Below, one piece after another: positions 17,292-26,878 of a stretch of 64,000 nucleotides of DNA (position 1 is the stretch's first letter; the number at the start of each line of letters is the position of its first letter). The DNA comes from AC-37 sp036389835 (GTDB taxonomy: Bacteria; Actinomycetota; Thermoleophilia; Solirubrobacterales; Thermoleophilaceae): the NCBI GenBank assembly GCA_036389835.1, contig DASVWC010000052.1, forward strand, positions 57,014-121,013. Direction: 5' to 3'. The notes below the pieces were generated by a model. It made no database searches, was not told the DNA's origin, and saw only the letters and a list, made by a program, of their open reading frames with translations. A program made the position numbers and the translations under genes.

Positions 17292-17705
17292 TCACCGGCC
17301 GGCCTCCGCGCGCGCCCCCTCCAGCGTCTCCTTCGCGATCTGCGTGCCGCGCGTCATCAGCTCCGCCGTCCGCTCGGCCGCCGCGTCCGGGAGGACGTCG
17401 GCGAGCCAGACGAAGCGCGCCCCGCCGTCCGGCTCCTCGAGCACCTGCGCCGACGCGTTGTGGTGGAGGTAGGGACCGTCGACGATCGTCCACACGAGCC
17501 GTCGCGCGGCCTCGTCGACCGTCACGATCCGCTCGGTCACGACCGTGCCCGTGAAGAAGGTGACGACGCGGGCGTCGCCCTCCACGCGTGCGCCGGTGGC
17601 GAACCCGGGCACGAGCCGCTCGTGCAAGGCGCCCCAGTCACGGACGGCGTCCCAGACCTCCTCGGGGCTCGCCTCGATCACCACTTCCCTTCGTATGGAT
17701 GCCAT
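17292..17705 (-). CDS. SRPBCC/polyketide cyclase-like protein
   Basis: The 137-residue START-like protein opens IRREVVIEASPEEVWDAVRDW, continues FFTGTVVTERIVTVDEAARRLVWTI and ends LMTRGTQIAKETLEG, the long C-terminal helix of the fold. It binds a hydrophobic ligand; no catalytic residues are evident. It lies just downstream of the frameshifted MFS gene (29 bases) and before the ArsR operator region. Confidence 0.85.
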   Translation of the reverse strand: MASIRREVVIEASPEEVWDAVRDWGALHERLVPGFATGARVEGDARVVTFFTGTVVTERIVTVDEAARRLVWTIVDGPYLHHNASAQVLEEPDGGARFVWLADVLPDAAAERTAELMTRGTQIAKETLEGARAEAGR

Positions 17706-17733
17706 CGGAGTTGCTCCTCTCGTTGGGGGACTG

Positions 17734-19127
17734 TCAAGCGGCCGACTCGGCCTGCGCCGCGTCGGGTGCCGCCCGGCTCGGCGCGAGCGCGCGCGCCGCG
17801 CTGAGGGCGGTCAGGACGAGGACGCCGGCCAGCACCGCGGTCGTGACCGCGAGGCCGCGCGCCGAGTCGTGCGAGCCGGCGCTGAGGTACACGCCCGTGA
17901 ACGCGGCGATGCCGATCACGTTGCCGACCAGGCTGCCGGTCATGACCAGCCCGCTCAGGTCGGCGACCTGGGCACGGCGCACGGCGGTCGTCAGCCAGGT
18001 CGCGAGCGGGCTGTAGCCGCACGCGTGCCCGACGCCCGCGACCAGGAGCAGCGGCGCGGTCGCCGCCAGCGGCCACCCGCCGCCGCTCGCGATCAGGCCG
18101 ATCGCCAGCACCGCGGCTCCCATCGCGAGCGGCCCGGCGACCGGCAGCCGGTTGCGCCGCGCCGGGGCCACCCGCGTCCAGGTGAGGCTCGCGGTCGCGA
18201 ACCCGGTGGCGTAGCAGCTGAACACGAGCCCGGCCTCGAGCGGCGAGAAGCCGAGGCCGCTCTGGAGGTGCAGCGTGACGCTGATCAGGAAGCCCGAGTA
18301 GGCGGCCATGACCAGCAGCACGGCCGCGACCCCGGCCCCCACGCCGGGAAGGCTCAGCACCCGCGTGTCGAACAGCGGCGCGCGACCGCGCTCCTGCAGC
18401 CTGCGCTCGAGGACCCCGAACGCAGTCAGGGCGGCGCCGCAGGCGGCGAACGACGGCCAGACCCACGCCGGCCAGCCGCCGTCGCGTCCGAGGGTGAGCG
18501 GCAGCACGAGCGCGAGCAGCGCCCCGGTCAGCAGCGCCGCGCCCGCGAGGTCGAGCCGCTGCGGGTTGCGCGCGCCGGGGTCGCGCAGGCCGCGCAGCGC
18601 GCCGGCGAGCAGCACCACGCCGACGGGCGCGATGAGCAGCAGCGCGGGCCGCCACGCGGCGCCGAGGACGTCGGCGCTCACGAGCGCGCCGCCGAGGATC
18701 TGCCCGGCCGCCACGCCGACCGCGAGTATCAGGAGTACGCGCCCACGGCGCGGGCGCGCGTCTCGCCCTCGTACTGGAGCTGGATGATCGACAGCACCTG
18801 CGGCGTCATCAGCGCCGCGGCCGCACCCTGGACGGCCCGCGCGACGATCAGGGTCGCCGGATCCGGCGCGAGCCCGCCGACGAGCGAGGCGCAGGTGAAC
18901 CCGCCGAGCCCGGCGAGGAAGGCGCGCCTGCGGCCGATCGCGTCACCGACGCGCGCCCCGGTGACCACCAGCGCCGCGAACGCGATCGTGTAGGCGCCGA
19001 CCACGAGCTGGAGCTCGGCGCCGGACGCGTCGAGGCTGGTTCGCAGGCTGGGCGCGGCGACCGCGAGGATCGAGGCGTCCATCACGGCCATCGCCTGTCC
19101 GGTCAGCAGGATCAGCAGGGTGCGCAT
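17734..19127 (-). pseudogene. 14-TM-type MFS drug exporter with a frameshift
   Basis: The first part (19127-18729) starts MRTLLILLTGQAMAVMDASIL, with the VVTGARVGDAIGRRRAF motif A, and stops after RARAVGAYS. The second part (18714-17734) resumes VAAGQILGGALVSADVLGAAWR, exactly where EmrB/QacA-type exporters continue. Inserting one C in the CC run at about 18731-18733 restores YSLILAVGVAAGQ and a single protein of about 460 residues. This is either a recent inactivating deletion or a sequence error. The AraC gene is divergent. Confidence 0.85.
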
Positions 19128-19195
19128 GCCGCGAGACTTCCAGGGCGCGCTCGCCCGGTCTTGGACTTTCGTGCTCGGTTTCCTAGATTGGCCGC

Positions 19196-19999
19196 GTGCT
19201 GCACTCGCGGACAGTCGCGGCCGGCGCCGGCGTCACGATCGCCGACGTCGCGTGCACCCACGCCCGCGGCCGGGGCGAGACCTCGGAGCACGCCGACCAG
19301 CACGCCGTCGTGTTCGTGCGGCGCGGCTGCTTCTCGCGCACGGCCGACGGCGTGGAGGCCCTGCTCGACCCCACGACGGCCTACTGCATGAACCCCGGCG
19401 AGGAGCAGCGCTACGACCACCCGCACTCGCACGGCGACGACTGCACCGCGGTGTTCCTGGCGCCCGCCATCGTCGCCGATTTGCGACGCGAGGCCCGGCT
19501 GCCCTCCGGTGCGCTGCACGTGGCGCCGGCGGTGGACCTCGAGCACCGCCTCCTGGTCCGCGCGACCCGCGAGCCGGACCGCCACGAGCTCGTCGAGCGC
19601 GCCATCGCGCTGGCCACCGCGGCGCTCACGCAGCCGCCCGCGCGGCGCTCGTCCGGCCGGCGACCCACGGCCGCCCGCGCGCAGGCGGCCCTCGCCAGGG
19701 ACGCGCGCGAGGCGCTCGCTCACGACCCCGAGGCCTCGCTCGGCGAGCTGGCGACGACGCTCGCCGTCTCGCCCCATCACCTGAGCCGCGTGTTCCGGTC
19801 GCAGACCGGCGAGACGATCTCGCGCCACCGCATGCGCCTGCGCACCCGCGCGGCGCTCGAGCGCCTGGCCGGAGGCGAGCGCGACCTCGGGCGGCTCGCC
19901 GCGGACGTCGGGTTCGCCGATCAGAGCCACCTCTGCCGCGTGATCCGGCGGGAGACCGGCCACACCCCCGCGGCCCTCCGCAGCGCGCTCGGGGGCTGA
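19196..19999 (+). CDS. AraC-family transcriptional regulator
   Basis: The 267-residue protein has an N-terminal cupin-like sensing domain (EHADQHAVVFVRRGCF, MNPGEEQRYDHPHSHGDDC) and a C-terminal AraC double helix-turn-helix. The latter reads SLGELATTLAVSPHHLSRVFRSQTGETISRH then DLGRLAADVGFADQSHLCRVIRRETGHTPAALR. It is divergent from the MFS exporter (start 69 bases away), its likely target. The start is GTG. Confidence 0.93.
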   Translation: MLHSRTVAAGAGVTIADVACTHARGRGETSEHADQHAVVFVRRGCFSRTADGVEALLDPTTAYCMNPGEEQRYDHPHSHGDDCTAVFLAPAIVADLRREARLPSGALHVAPAVDLEHRLLVRATREPDRHELVERAIALATAALTQPPARRSSGRRPTAARAQAALARDAREALAHDPEASLGELATTLAVSPHHLSRVFRSQTGETISRHRMRLRTRAALERLAGGERDLGRLAADVGFADQSHLCRVIRRETGHTPAALRSALGG

Positions 20000-20007
20000 G
20001 ACCCACC

Positions 20008-20997
20008 TCACCGCAGCGTGCGCGGCAGCCCGAACTGCGGGAAGACGCTCGTGTCGTGGAACACGGTCATCGCCGCGACGCGCTCGCCGGCGAGCGTGAG
20101 CACCATGATCCCCGAGGCGTGCGCGAGCGGAGTGTGCGCGTCCCTCACGTAGATCGCGAACGCCGGCTGCCCGTTGGCCCGCGTCGGCACCAGCCGGAAG
20201 CGATCCAGGCGCCCGCCCGCGGGAACCGTGGACAGGAACCGGCCGACGGCCTCGCGCCCCGTGTACTCGAAGGTCTCGGGCGGCATCGAGAAGCGCGCGT
20301 CGTCGGTGAGCAGCTCCACCAGCGCATCGATGTCGGCGCTCTCGAATGCCTCCGCGAAGCGGCCGACCAGCTCGCGCTCGGCGGGCGAGTGCGGCAGCGG
20401 CGCGTGGTCGCGCGCGTGCGGCGCGAGCTCCTCCGCGAGGGCCGCGCGGGCGCGGTGCAGCGCGCTGTTCGCCGAGGCGACCGTCGTCTCCAGCATCTCG
20501 GCGACCTCGTTCGCCCGGAACCCGTGGACGTCGCGCAGCACCAGCACCGCCCGCTGGAGCGGCGGGAGCCGCTGCAGGCCGGTGACGAAGGCGAGCCCGA
20601 GCGACTCCTTCACCTCGTAGCGGGCGTCCGGCCCGGGCGCGCCGTCGGGCACGGCGTCGAGCAGGGGCTCGGGGTACGGCTGGAGCCAGACGGGCTCCCG
20701 TTCCGCGCTGGGCGGCGGACGGTCGGGCGGCAGCTCGCGCGGAACGAGCTCGCGCGGGCGCCGTCCGGCGTCGCGCAGCTCGTTCAGGCAGCGGTTGGTA
20801 GCGATGCGGTGCAGCCACGTGCGCAGCGACGATCGGCCCTCGAAGCGGTCAAGCCCGCGCCAGGCGGCGAGCAGGGTCTCCTGGACGAGGTCCTCGGCGT
20901 CCTGCACCGAGCCGAGCATCCGGTAGCAGTGCAGCTGGAGCTCGCGCCTGTAGCGCTCGCTCAGCTCGTTGAATGCCCGCGGGTCGTTCGCGTCCAT
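20008..20997 (-). CDS. ECF sigma factor with C-terminal SnoaL domain (SigG/SigX5-like)
   Basis: The 329-residue protein contains sigma region 2 (YRMLGSVQDAEDLVQETLLAAWRGL, then TWLHRIATNRCLNELRD). Region 4 follows (LPPLQRAVLVLRDVHGFRANEVAEML...ANSALHRARAAL). From about residue 205 there is an NTF2/SnoaL domain (FAEAFESADIDALVELLTDDARFSMPP). In this group the SnoaL domain is thought to modulate the sigma factor in place of an anti-sigma protein. It lies next to the DHFR-fold reductase gene, on the same strand. Confidence 0.9.
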   Translation of the reverse strand: MDANDPRAFNELSERYRRELQLHCYRMLGSVQDAEDLVQETLLAAWRGLDRFEGRSSLRTWLHRIATNRCLNELRDAGRRPRELVPRELPPDRPPPSAEREPVWLQPYPEPLLDAVPDGAPGPDARYEVKESLGLAFVTGLQRLPPLQRAVLVLRDVHGFRANEVAEMLETTVASANSALHRARAALAEELAPHARDHAPLPHSPAERELVGRFAEAFESADIDALVELLTDDARFSMPPETFEYTGREAVGRFLSTVPAGGRLDRFRLVPTRANGQPAFAIYVRDAHTPLAHASGIMVLTLAGERVAAMTVFHDTSVFPQFGLPRTLR

Positions 20998-21081
20998 CGG
21001 ACGGCACCACCCCTGGTGACACCGCCCGCGCCTGAAACTAATCGCTCGGCGGCGGCGAGCGAGCCGCCGTCCCCACTCGTG

Positions 21082-21678
21082 CTACGCGGCGGCCGCGGGC
21101 CGGTAGGTGCAGATCAGGACGCCGGTGCCGGCCGTCGTGGACGACACGAGCTCGAGCGGCCGGGCGCCGCCGTCCTCCGGGAACAGCCGCTTGCCGCCGC
21201 CGAGCAGGATCGGCTCGATCATCAGCCGGTACTCGTCCACGAGGTCGTGCTCGACGAGCTGGGAGGCGAGCGACGTGCTGCCCCACACCTGCACGTCGCC
21301 GCCGTCCTGCGCGCGCAGGTCGCGGATCGCGCCGATCGCGTCGTCGGCCGGCAGCAGGTCGGAGTTCGACCAGGTGAGGTCGTCCTCGCCGAGCGTGCGC
21401 GAGGCGACGTACTTCTTGATCGCGTTCATCTGGTCGGCGAACGGGTCGCCGGCGCGGCCGGGCCACGCCGCGGCCATCGTCTGCCAGGTGCGCCGGCCGA
21501 ACAGCAGCGCCTCGGTCGTGGCCATGGCCTCCCCGATGGCGGCCCCCATCGCCTGCTCGTCGAAGTAGGGCTGCGACCAGCCGCCGTGAGCGAACCCGCC
21601 GTCGCTGTCCTCGCCCTGGCCGCCGGGGGCCTGCACCACGCCGTCGAGGCTCATGAAGTCGCTGAGGATGATCCGCAT
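21082..21678 (-). CDS. RibD C-terminal/dihydrofolate reductase-fold protein
   Basis: Starting at ATG 21678, which has an AGGAG site, the 198-residue product is a DHFR-like reductase: RIILSDFMSLDGVVQAPGG, LLFGRRTWQTMAAAWP, VWGSTSLASQLVEHDLVDEYRLM and EPILLGGGKRLFPE. These proteins bind NADPH; most are of unknown substrate. A longer ORF start at 21858 lacks family support. It is upstream of the SigX5-like gene on the same strand. Confidence 0.88.
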   Translation of the reverse strand: MRIILSDFMSLDGVVQAPGGQGEDSDGGFAHGGWSQPYFDEQAMGAAIGEAMATTEALLFGRRTWQTMAAAWPGRAGDPFADQMNAIKKYVASRTLGEDDLTWSNSDLLPADDAIGAIRDLRAQDGGDVQVWGSTSLASQLVEHDLVDEYRLMIEPILLGGGKRLFPEDGGARPLELVSSTTAGTGVLICTYRPAAAA

Positions 21679-21897
21679 CGCTGCTCTCCTTGCTCGTCGC
21701 TTGGCCCTGCCGTCAACCCGTAGACCGGCGGCCGCGAAGGAAATCATCGCTCGCGCCGTGGCGTCCGGCGGGCGCGACGCTGGGCCGTGCAGCGTCTCAC
21801 CGGCTCGAGGCGACGCTGAGGGCCGAGCAGCGGGCGTAACTCGGGGGACACCGCTCAAGTTCCGCTGCGCGGAGCCGACGGTCCTATGTGGACCCTC

Positions 21898-24800
21898 ATG
21901 TCGCTCCGTAAGTCACTCCTGCTTTCGATCCTCGCGCTGGCCGTGTCGCCCGCGTCGGCGTCCGCGGTCGCCCCGGACGTCGAGACGCTGAGCATCCAGC
22001 CGCTCGACGCGAGCTCGGCCGAGGTGCTCGGGCGCATCAACCCGCGCGCGAGCGTGACCCAGTACCGCGTGGAGTACGGCCCCGCCGCCTCCACCTGGTG
22101 CCAGAGCTCCGGCGCGACGGGCTCGTCCGCGAGCCAGACCGCGTGGGAGACCCTCTCGCAGGCGAACAACGCCTACCACGTGGTGAGCCTCGAGCTCAGC
22201 GGCCTGACGACCGGCACGAGCTACTGCGCGCGCGTGGCCGCGCAGAACGTCTGGGGGCCCGGCCACGGGTCGATCGTCGGCTTCACGGCCGGCGCGCCCG
22301 GCGTCCAGGCGCTGAGCGGGCAGTCGACCGGCGCCACCACCGCCCTCGTCGGCGGCAGCGTGAACCCGACCGGCAGCGCGACCCAGTACTGGGCGCGCTA
22401 CGCACCTGCGTCGTCCCAGTGGTGCCAGACCAGCGGTGACAGCGGCTCCCCTCTCGACGTGACGTCGCCTCAGACGCTGGCGCAGACCGACTTCCTCGGC
22501 CATGGCGTCTCCGTGGCCCTCAGCGGCCTCGACCCCAAGACCGACTACTGCGCGCAGCTCGTCGCGAGCAACGCCACGGGAGCCGGCTCGAGCGACGTGG
22601 TCACGTTCGCCACCGACGTCGCCCCGGTCCAGATCTGCAGCGCGACCTGGAACGGCGGCGCGGGCAACTGGACCGACCCTAACTGGACCTTCCAGGCGCC
22701 CGCGACCGACGCCAACGACGACGGCTACCCGGACGCCGACGAGCGGGTCTGCATCCCGAGCGGCGTCGTGAGCCTGCCCGGCGCCGAGGCCGTCGCGGGC
22801 CTGAGGGTGACCGGCACGGGCCGGCTCGACATCGCGGGCGGCCTCAGCCTCGACGACCCCGCCACCGAGGCCGCCAACGACGGCGGCGCCACGGTCACCA
22901 GCGGCGGCGCGATCCAGCTCACGAGCACGGCGGCGGCCGGCAGCTACCTCGTCGGCGGGACCCTGACCAACGGCGGAGCCGTGCGCACCCTCGTCGGCTG
23001 GGGCGGCGCACGCCTGCTGAGCTTCGCCGCGATCGCCAACGGCGGCGGCGCGACGCTCGAGTCGAACACCGCGACCAGCATCGGCGCCTTCAGCCTCACC
23101 AACTCCGGCACGATCACCGTCAACGGCGGGATCGCCGCCAACCAGCACACCACCCTCTCGACCGGAGGCCACGAGCTCAACCAGAACGCCGGCTCGATCG
23201 GGGGCGTGGGCACCTTCCTGCTCCAGAACGGCACCTACCACCACAACGGCGGCGACACCGGCTCGACGGTCCTCTCGACCACCAACGAGTCGCTCGACCT
23301 CGACGGCTCGGGCAACGCGACCGTGAACGCCGCGAGCGGCACGAGCTACCTCGGCGGCGACGTCAGCTCCGGCAAGACGGTGAACGTGCTCGGCGGCGTC
23401 TTCGGCCAGCCGGCCACGCTGTCGCTCGCGGGCAACCGCGCGAACGCCGGGACGATCGTGCTCACCAACGCCGCCGCGGGCGACGACGGCGCCGCCGCGC
23501 TCGACGTCGGTGCGAACACCCTCACGAACACGGGCACCATCCGGTCGCGCGGCGTCGCGCCGGGCGCCGGATCGCGTGCCGTCCTGGGCACCGGCACGCT
23601 CGCCAACGCGGCGGCCGGCAGCGTCGCGCTCGACCACGCGACCACGGTCGAGTCGCACCTGGCGAGCGCGGGGACCGTGGACGTGGCCGCCGGCGTCACC
23701 GCGACGATGAGCGACTTCGACTTCGTGCAGACCGCGGGCACGACCACGCTCGCGGGCCGGCTCGACCTCACGGCGGGCAGGCTCGACCTGCAGGGGGGAA
23801 CGCTCGCCGGCGACGGGCAGGTGGGCGGAGCCCTCCAGAACGGCGGCGGCACGGTGAGCCCGGGCGGCTCCGCGCCCGCCGAGCTCTCCGTGAGCGGGAA
23901 CTACACGCAGGGCGCGCAGGGCACGCTGCGCATCGACGTGGACGGCACCGACCCCGGGACCGGCCACGACCGGCTCGCGGTGGGCGGCACGGCGACGCTG
24001 GGCGGCAACCTGCTCGTCGACAGCGCCGCCTTCACGCCGGACCTGGCGAGCCAGCTCACCTTCGTCACCTCGGCCGGCTCGCTGGGCGGCACGTTCGCGA
24101 CCGAGTCCGGCATGAGCGCGGGCGGGGAGCGCGGCTACGACGTCGCCTACGTGGCGGGGGCGCCCGGGTCAGCGCGGCTCGTAGCGGTCCGCCAGCTCAG
24201 GCTCGACGTCGCGAGGGCCGGGACCGGCGCCGGCACCGTCACCGCCCCCGGCATCGCGTGCGGCACCGACTGCACCGAGCTCTACGACGCCGACACCGTG
24301 GTGACGCTCACGGCCTCGCCGTCGCCCGGCTCGCGCTTCGCCGGCTGGACCGGCGCCGGCACCGAGTCCTGCGGCGCGCCGGTCTGCCAGGTGACGATGA
24401 GCCAGGCTCGCAGCGTCACCGCCGCCTTCGCCCAGACGCGGGCCCTGATCGTCACGAAGACCGGAAGCGGCTCGGGCCGCGTCAGCGGCGCCGGCATCGA
24501 CTGCGGGACCGACTGCTTCGAGAGCCACGACCAGGGGGCGTCGGTCACGCTGACGGCCACCCCCGGCGACGGCTCGCGCTTCAGCGGCTGGACCGGCGAC
24601 TGCTCGGGGACGGGCACGTGCGCCGTCACGATGACCCAGTCGCGCAGCGTGACCGCCACCTTCACGAAGATCGACGACGACGGCGACGGCGTCTCGCCGC
24701 CGGCGGACTGCGACGACGGCAACGCCGCGCGCAGGCCCGGCGCCACCGACACGCCCGGCAACGGCGTGGACGAGGACTGCAGCGGCGCGGACGCGCAGGG

Positions 24801-25443
24801 CCCGCCGCCGCCCGCCACCGGCGACCCGCAGCCGGCCGGCCCGCAGCCGGCGGGGCCCCAGCCGACCGATCCGCAGCCGGCCGGCCCGCAGCCCGCGGGG
24901 CCCCAGCCGACCGATCCGAGCACGCCGTTCGGCGCGACCGACTCGAATGACACGCTTGACGCGACGGGGGTCGGCGAGACCATCTGCGGGATGCTCGGCG
25001 ACGACGTGATCAACGCGCTGGGCGGCGACGACACCGTGTTCGGCGACCTCTGCGGGGTCAAGGCGAAGCTCGCGGCCACGGCCGCGGCCGGCGGCGACGA
25101 CACCGTCAGCGGTGGCACCGGCAACGACACGATCTACGGCGCCGCGGGCAACGACAGGCTGGCGGGCGACGACGGCAACGACAGGCTCTTCGGCGGCGCC
25201 GGCAGCGACCGGCTCAGCGGCGGCCGGGGCAAGGACTCGCTCGACGGCGGGGCCGGCAACGACAAGCTCAGCGGCGGCCCCGACGCGAACTCCTACAGGG
25301 GCGGCGCCGGCGACGACACCGTGAACGCCCGGAACGGCAAGGTCGAGACGATCGACTGCGGCGCCGGCAGGAGGGACTCCGCCGCGGTCGACAGGCGCGA
25401 CCGGGTCAAGGGCTGCGAGAAGGTCAAGCGAGCCCGGAAGTAG
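21898..25443 (+). CDS. Large modular secreted protein with RTX repeats
   Basis: The product (1181 residues from ATG 21898; ATG 21886 is an alternative) has a signal peptide. It then has two Fn3-like modules (about 25-235, each with a WCQ...G Cys motif) and a long Gly/Thr/Asn-rich beta-helix-like region (about 245-765). Two 80-residue 'divergent' beta repeats follow (GxGxVxxPGIxCGTDC...FxGWTG), then an Asp-rich DDDGDGV...DCDDGN...GVDEDC segment resembling MopE-type metal motifs, and a PQPAGPQP linker. RTX nonapeptides (GGxGxDxL) cover about 1033-1126, and the tail is a two-Cys DCGAGRRD...GCEKV. It is a likely calcium-stiffened surface or matrix protein. Confidence 0.9.
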   Translation: MSLRKSLLLSILALAVSPASASAVAPDVETLSIQPLDASSAEVLGRINPRASVTQYRVEYGPAASTWCQSSGATGSSASQTAWETLSQANNAYHVVSLELSGLTTGTSYCARVAAQNVWGPGHGSIVGFTAGAPGVQALSGQSTGATTALVGGSVNPTGSATQYWARYAPASSQWCQTSGDSGSPLDVTSPQTLAQTDFLGHGVSVALSGLDPKTDYCAQLVASNATGAGSSDVVTFATDVAPVQICSATWNGGAGNWTDPNWTFQAPATDANDDGYPDADERVCIPSGVVSLPGAEAVAGLRVTGTGRLDIAGGLSLDDPATEAANDGGATVTSGGAIQLTSTAAAGSYLVGGTLTNGGAVRTLVGWGGARLLSFAAIANGGGATLESNTATSIGAFSLTNSGTITVNGGIAANQHTTLSTGGHELNQNAGSIGGVGTFLLQNGTYHHNGGDTGSTVLSTTNESLDLDGSGNATVNAASGTSYLGGDVSSGKTVNVLGGVFGQPATLSLAGNRANAGTIVLTNAAAGDDGAAALDVGANTLTNTGTIRSRGVAPGAGSRAVLGTGTLANAAAGSVALDHATTVESHLASAGTVDVAAGVTATMSDFDFVQTAGTTTLAGRLDLTAGRLDLQGGTLAGDGQVGGALQNGGGTVSPGGSAPAELSVSGNYTQGAQGTLRIDVDGTDPGTGHDRLAVGGTATLGGNLLVDSAAFTPDLASQLTFVTSAGSLGGTFATESGMSAGGERGYDVAYVAGAPGSARLVAVRQLRLDVARAGTGAGTVTAPGIACGTDCTELYDADTVVTLTASPSPGSRFAGWTGAGTESCGAPVCQVTMSQARSVTAAFAQTRALIVTKTGSGSGRVSGAGIDCGTDCFESHDQGASVTLTATPGDGSRFSGWTGDCSGTGTCAVTMTQSRSVTATFTKIDDDGDGVSPPADCDDGNAARRPGATDTPGNGVDEDCSGADAQGPPPPATGDPQPAGPQPAGPQPTDPQPAGPQPAGPQPTDPSTPFGATDSNDTLDATGVGETICGMLGDDVINALGGDDTVFGDLCGVKAKLAATAAAGGDDTVSGGTGNDTIYGAAGNDRLAGDDGNDRLFGGAGSDRLSGGRGKDSLDGGAGNDKLSGGPDANSYRGGAGDDTVNARNGKVETIDCGAGRRDSAAVDRRDRVKGCEKVKRARK
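24826..24917 (+). repeat. 45-bp tandem duplication in the PQ linker
   Basis: Two adjacent copies encode DPQPAGPQPAGPQPT within the large RTX protein. The copies are nearly identical at DNA level, so linker length could vary between strains. Confidence 0.65.
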
Positions 25444-25514
25444 CACCGAATGGCCGGCTGGGGGGGTTGCCGTCAGCTCGCGGCGCGTCCACACTGGACG
25501 CAGCCCCCTCCTCG

Positions 25515-26864
25515 ATGCAGACCTCTGTTCGAGCCCACCCCGTAGCATCGCTGCTGCCCCGCGGGCAGACGCTGCCCGACGAGGTCTTCGCGGCGCGGCA
25601 TCGCTGGATCACGCACCTGCTGTGGCTGCACGTGGCCGGGCTGCCGGTCTTCGGGCTGGCGCAGGGCTTCTCGGTCACGCACAGCCTGATCGAGGGGACC
25701 CCGCTGCTGGCGATCGCGATCGCGGCTCGGTTCGCGACGAACCGGCGCCTGTGCGCGTCGCTCACCGCGGTCGGGCTGCTGACCAGCTCGGCGATCCTGG
25801 TGCACCTCTGGCAGGGCGCCATCGAGGCCCACTTCCACTTCTTCGTGATGATCCCGGTGCTCGCCCTGTACGAGGACTGGATCCCGTTCCTGCTGTCGGT
25901 CGCCTACGTGGCGATCCATCACGGGGCGGCCGGCGCGATCGACCCCGAGGTCGTCTACAACCACCGCTCGGCTCAGGACCATCCCTGGCGCTGGGCGGGC
26001 ATCCACGGGATCTTCGTGGCGGCGGCGAGCGGCGTGGCGATCGCCTCGTGGCGCCTCAACGAGGAGATGCGCGCGCACGCCCGCAGCGAGACCAGCCGGC
26101 GCACCGAGGCGGAGGCGGTGGCCGCGGCGCTGAGCCGCGGGCTGCGGCCCGACGTGCTGCCCGCGCTCGAGCGGGGAGCGGTGGCCGCGCGCTACCTGCC
26201 GGCCGGCAGGGGCGCCATCGGCGGCGACTGGTACGACGTGCTCGACCTCCCGGACGGCCGCGTGGTCCTCACGCTCGGCGACGTGGCCGGTCACGGCGTG
26301 GGGGCCGCTTCGGCGATGGCCGGCCTGCGGCACTCGGTGCGCACCTACGCGCGCGAGGGGCTCTCGCCGGTGGAGGTGGCCGCGCGGGTCCACCGCTTCT
26401 TCCAGGGCGAGTTCGCGACCTTCCTCTACCTCGTGTACGAGCCGGGCACAGACGAGCTGCGGTTCGCGAACGCCGGCCACCTGCCGCCGGTGCTCGCGAC
26501 CCCGGCAGGCGACGCGCGCCTTCTGACCGAGTCCCTCTCGGTCCCGCTCGGGCTCGGCCCCGACTGCCAGGTCGACGAGGGCGTGGTCGGCTTCCCGCCG
26601 GGCTCGCTCGTCCTCGCCTACACCGACGGCCTCATCGAGCGGCGCAACGCGGCCATCGGCGACCAGCTCGAGCGGCTGCGCCACGTGGTCGCGGGGGCCG
26701 AGAGCGCGGAGGCGGCCTGCCAGAGCGCCCTCGACGCCTTCCCGCCCGAGGGCGGCGACGACGTGGCGCTGCTCGCCTTCCGCGCGGAGGCGCCGCCCGC
26801 CCGCACGCGGCTCTTCGGGTCGGCGGCAGGGGGGGAGCCCGAGGTCAAGGCCAGGGCATCCTAG
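25515..26864 (+). CDS. Membrane-anchored SpoIIE-type PP2C phosphatase
   Basis: The 449-residue protein starts at ATG 25515 (a longer start at 25467 is possible). Residues about 30-190 form five or six membrane helices including EAHFHFFVMIPVLALYEDW and VAIHHG. This His-rich sensor module is also seen fused to diguanylate cyclases. A short coiled linker leads to a SpoIIE phosphatase domain with GGDWYDVLDL (metal site), LGDVAGHGVGAASAMA, FANAGHLPPVL, LVLAYTDGLIE and the C-terminal GGDDVALL. It probably controls an anti-sigma antagonist in response to a membrane signal. No partner lies nearby. Confidence 0.9.
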   Translation: MQTSVRAHPVASLLPRGQTLPDEVFAARHRWITHLLWLHVAGLPVFGLAQGFSVTHSLIEGTPLLAIAIAARFATNRRLCASLTAVGLLTSSAILVHLWQGAIEAHFHFFVMIPVLALYEDWIPFLLSVAYVAIHHGAAGAIDPEVVYNHRSAQDHPWRWAGIHGIFVAAASGVAIASWRLNEEMRAHARSETSRRTEAEAVAAALSRGLRPDVLPALERGAVAARYLPAGRGAIGGDWYDVLDLPDGRVVLTLGDVAGHGVGAASAMAGLRHSVRTYAREGLSPVEVAARVHRFFQGEFATFLYLVYEPGTDELRFANAGHLPPVLATPAGDARLLTESLSVPLGLGPDCQVDEGVVGFPPGSLVLAYTDGLIERRNAAIGDQLERLRHVVAGAESAEAACQSALDAFPPEGGDDVALLAFRAEAPPARTRLFGSAAGGEPEVKARAS

Positions 26865-26878
26865 GCGCGGGCGGCGAG

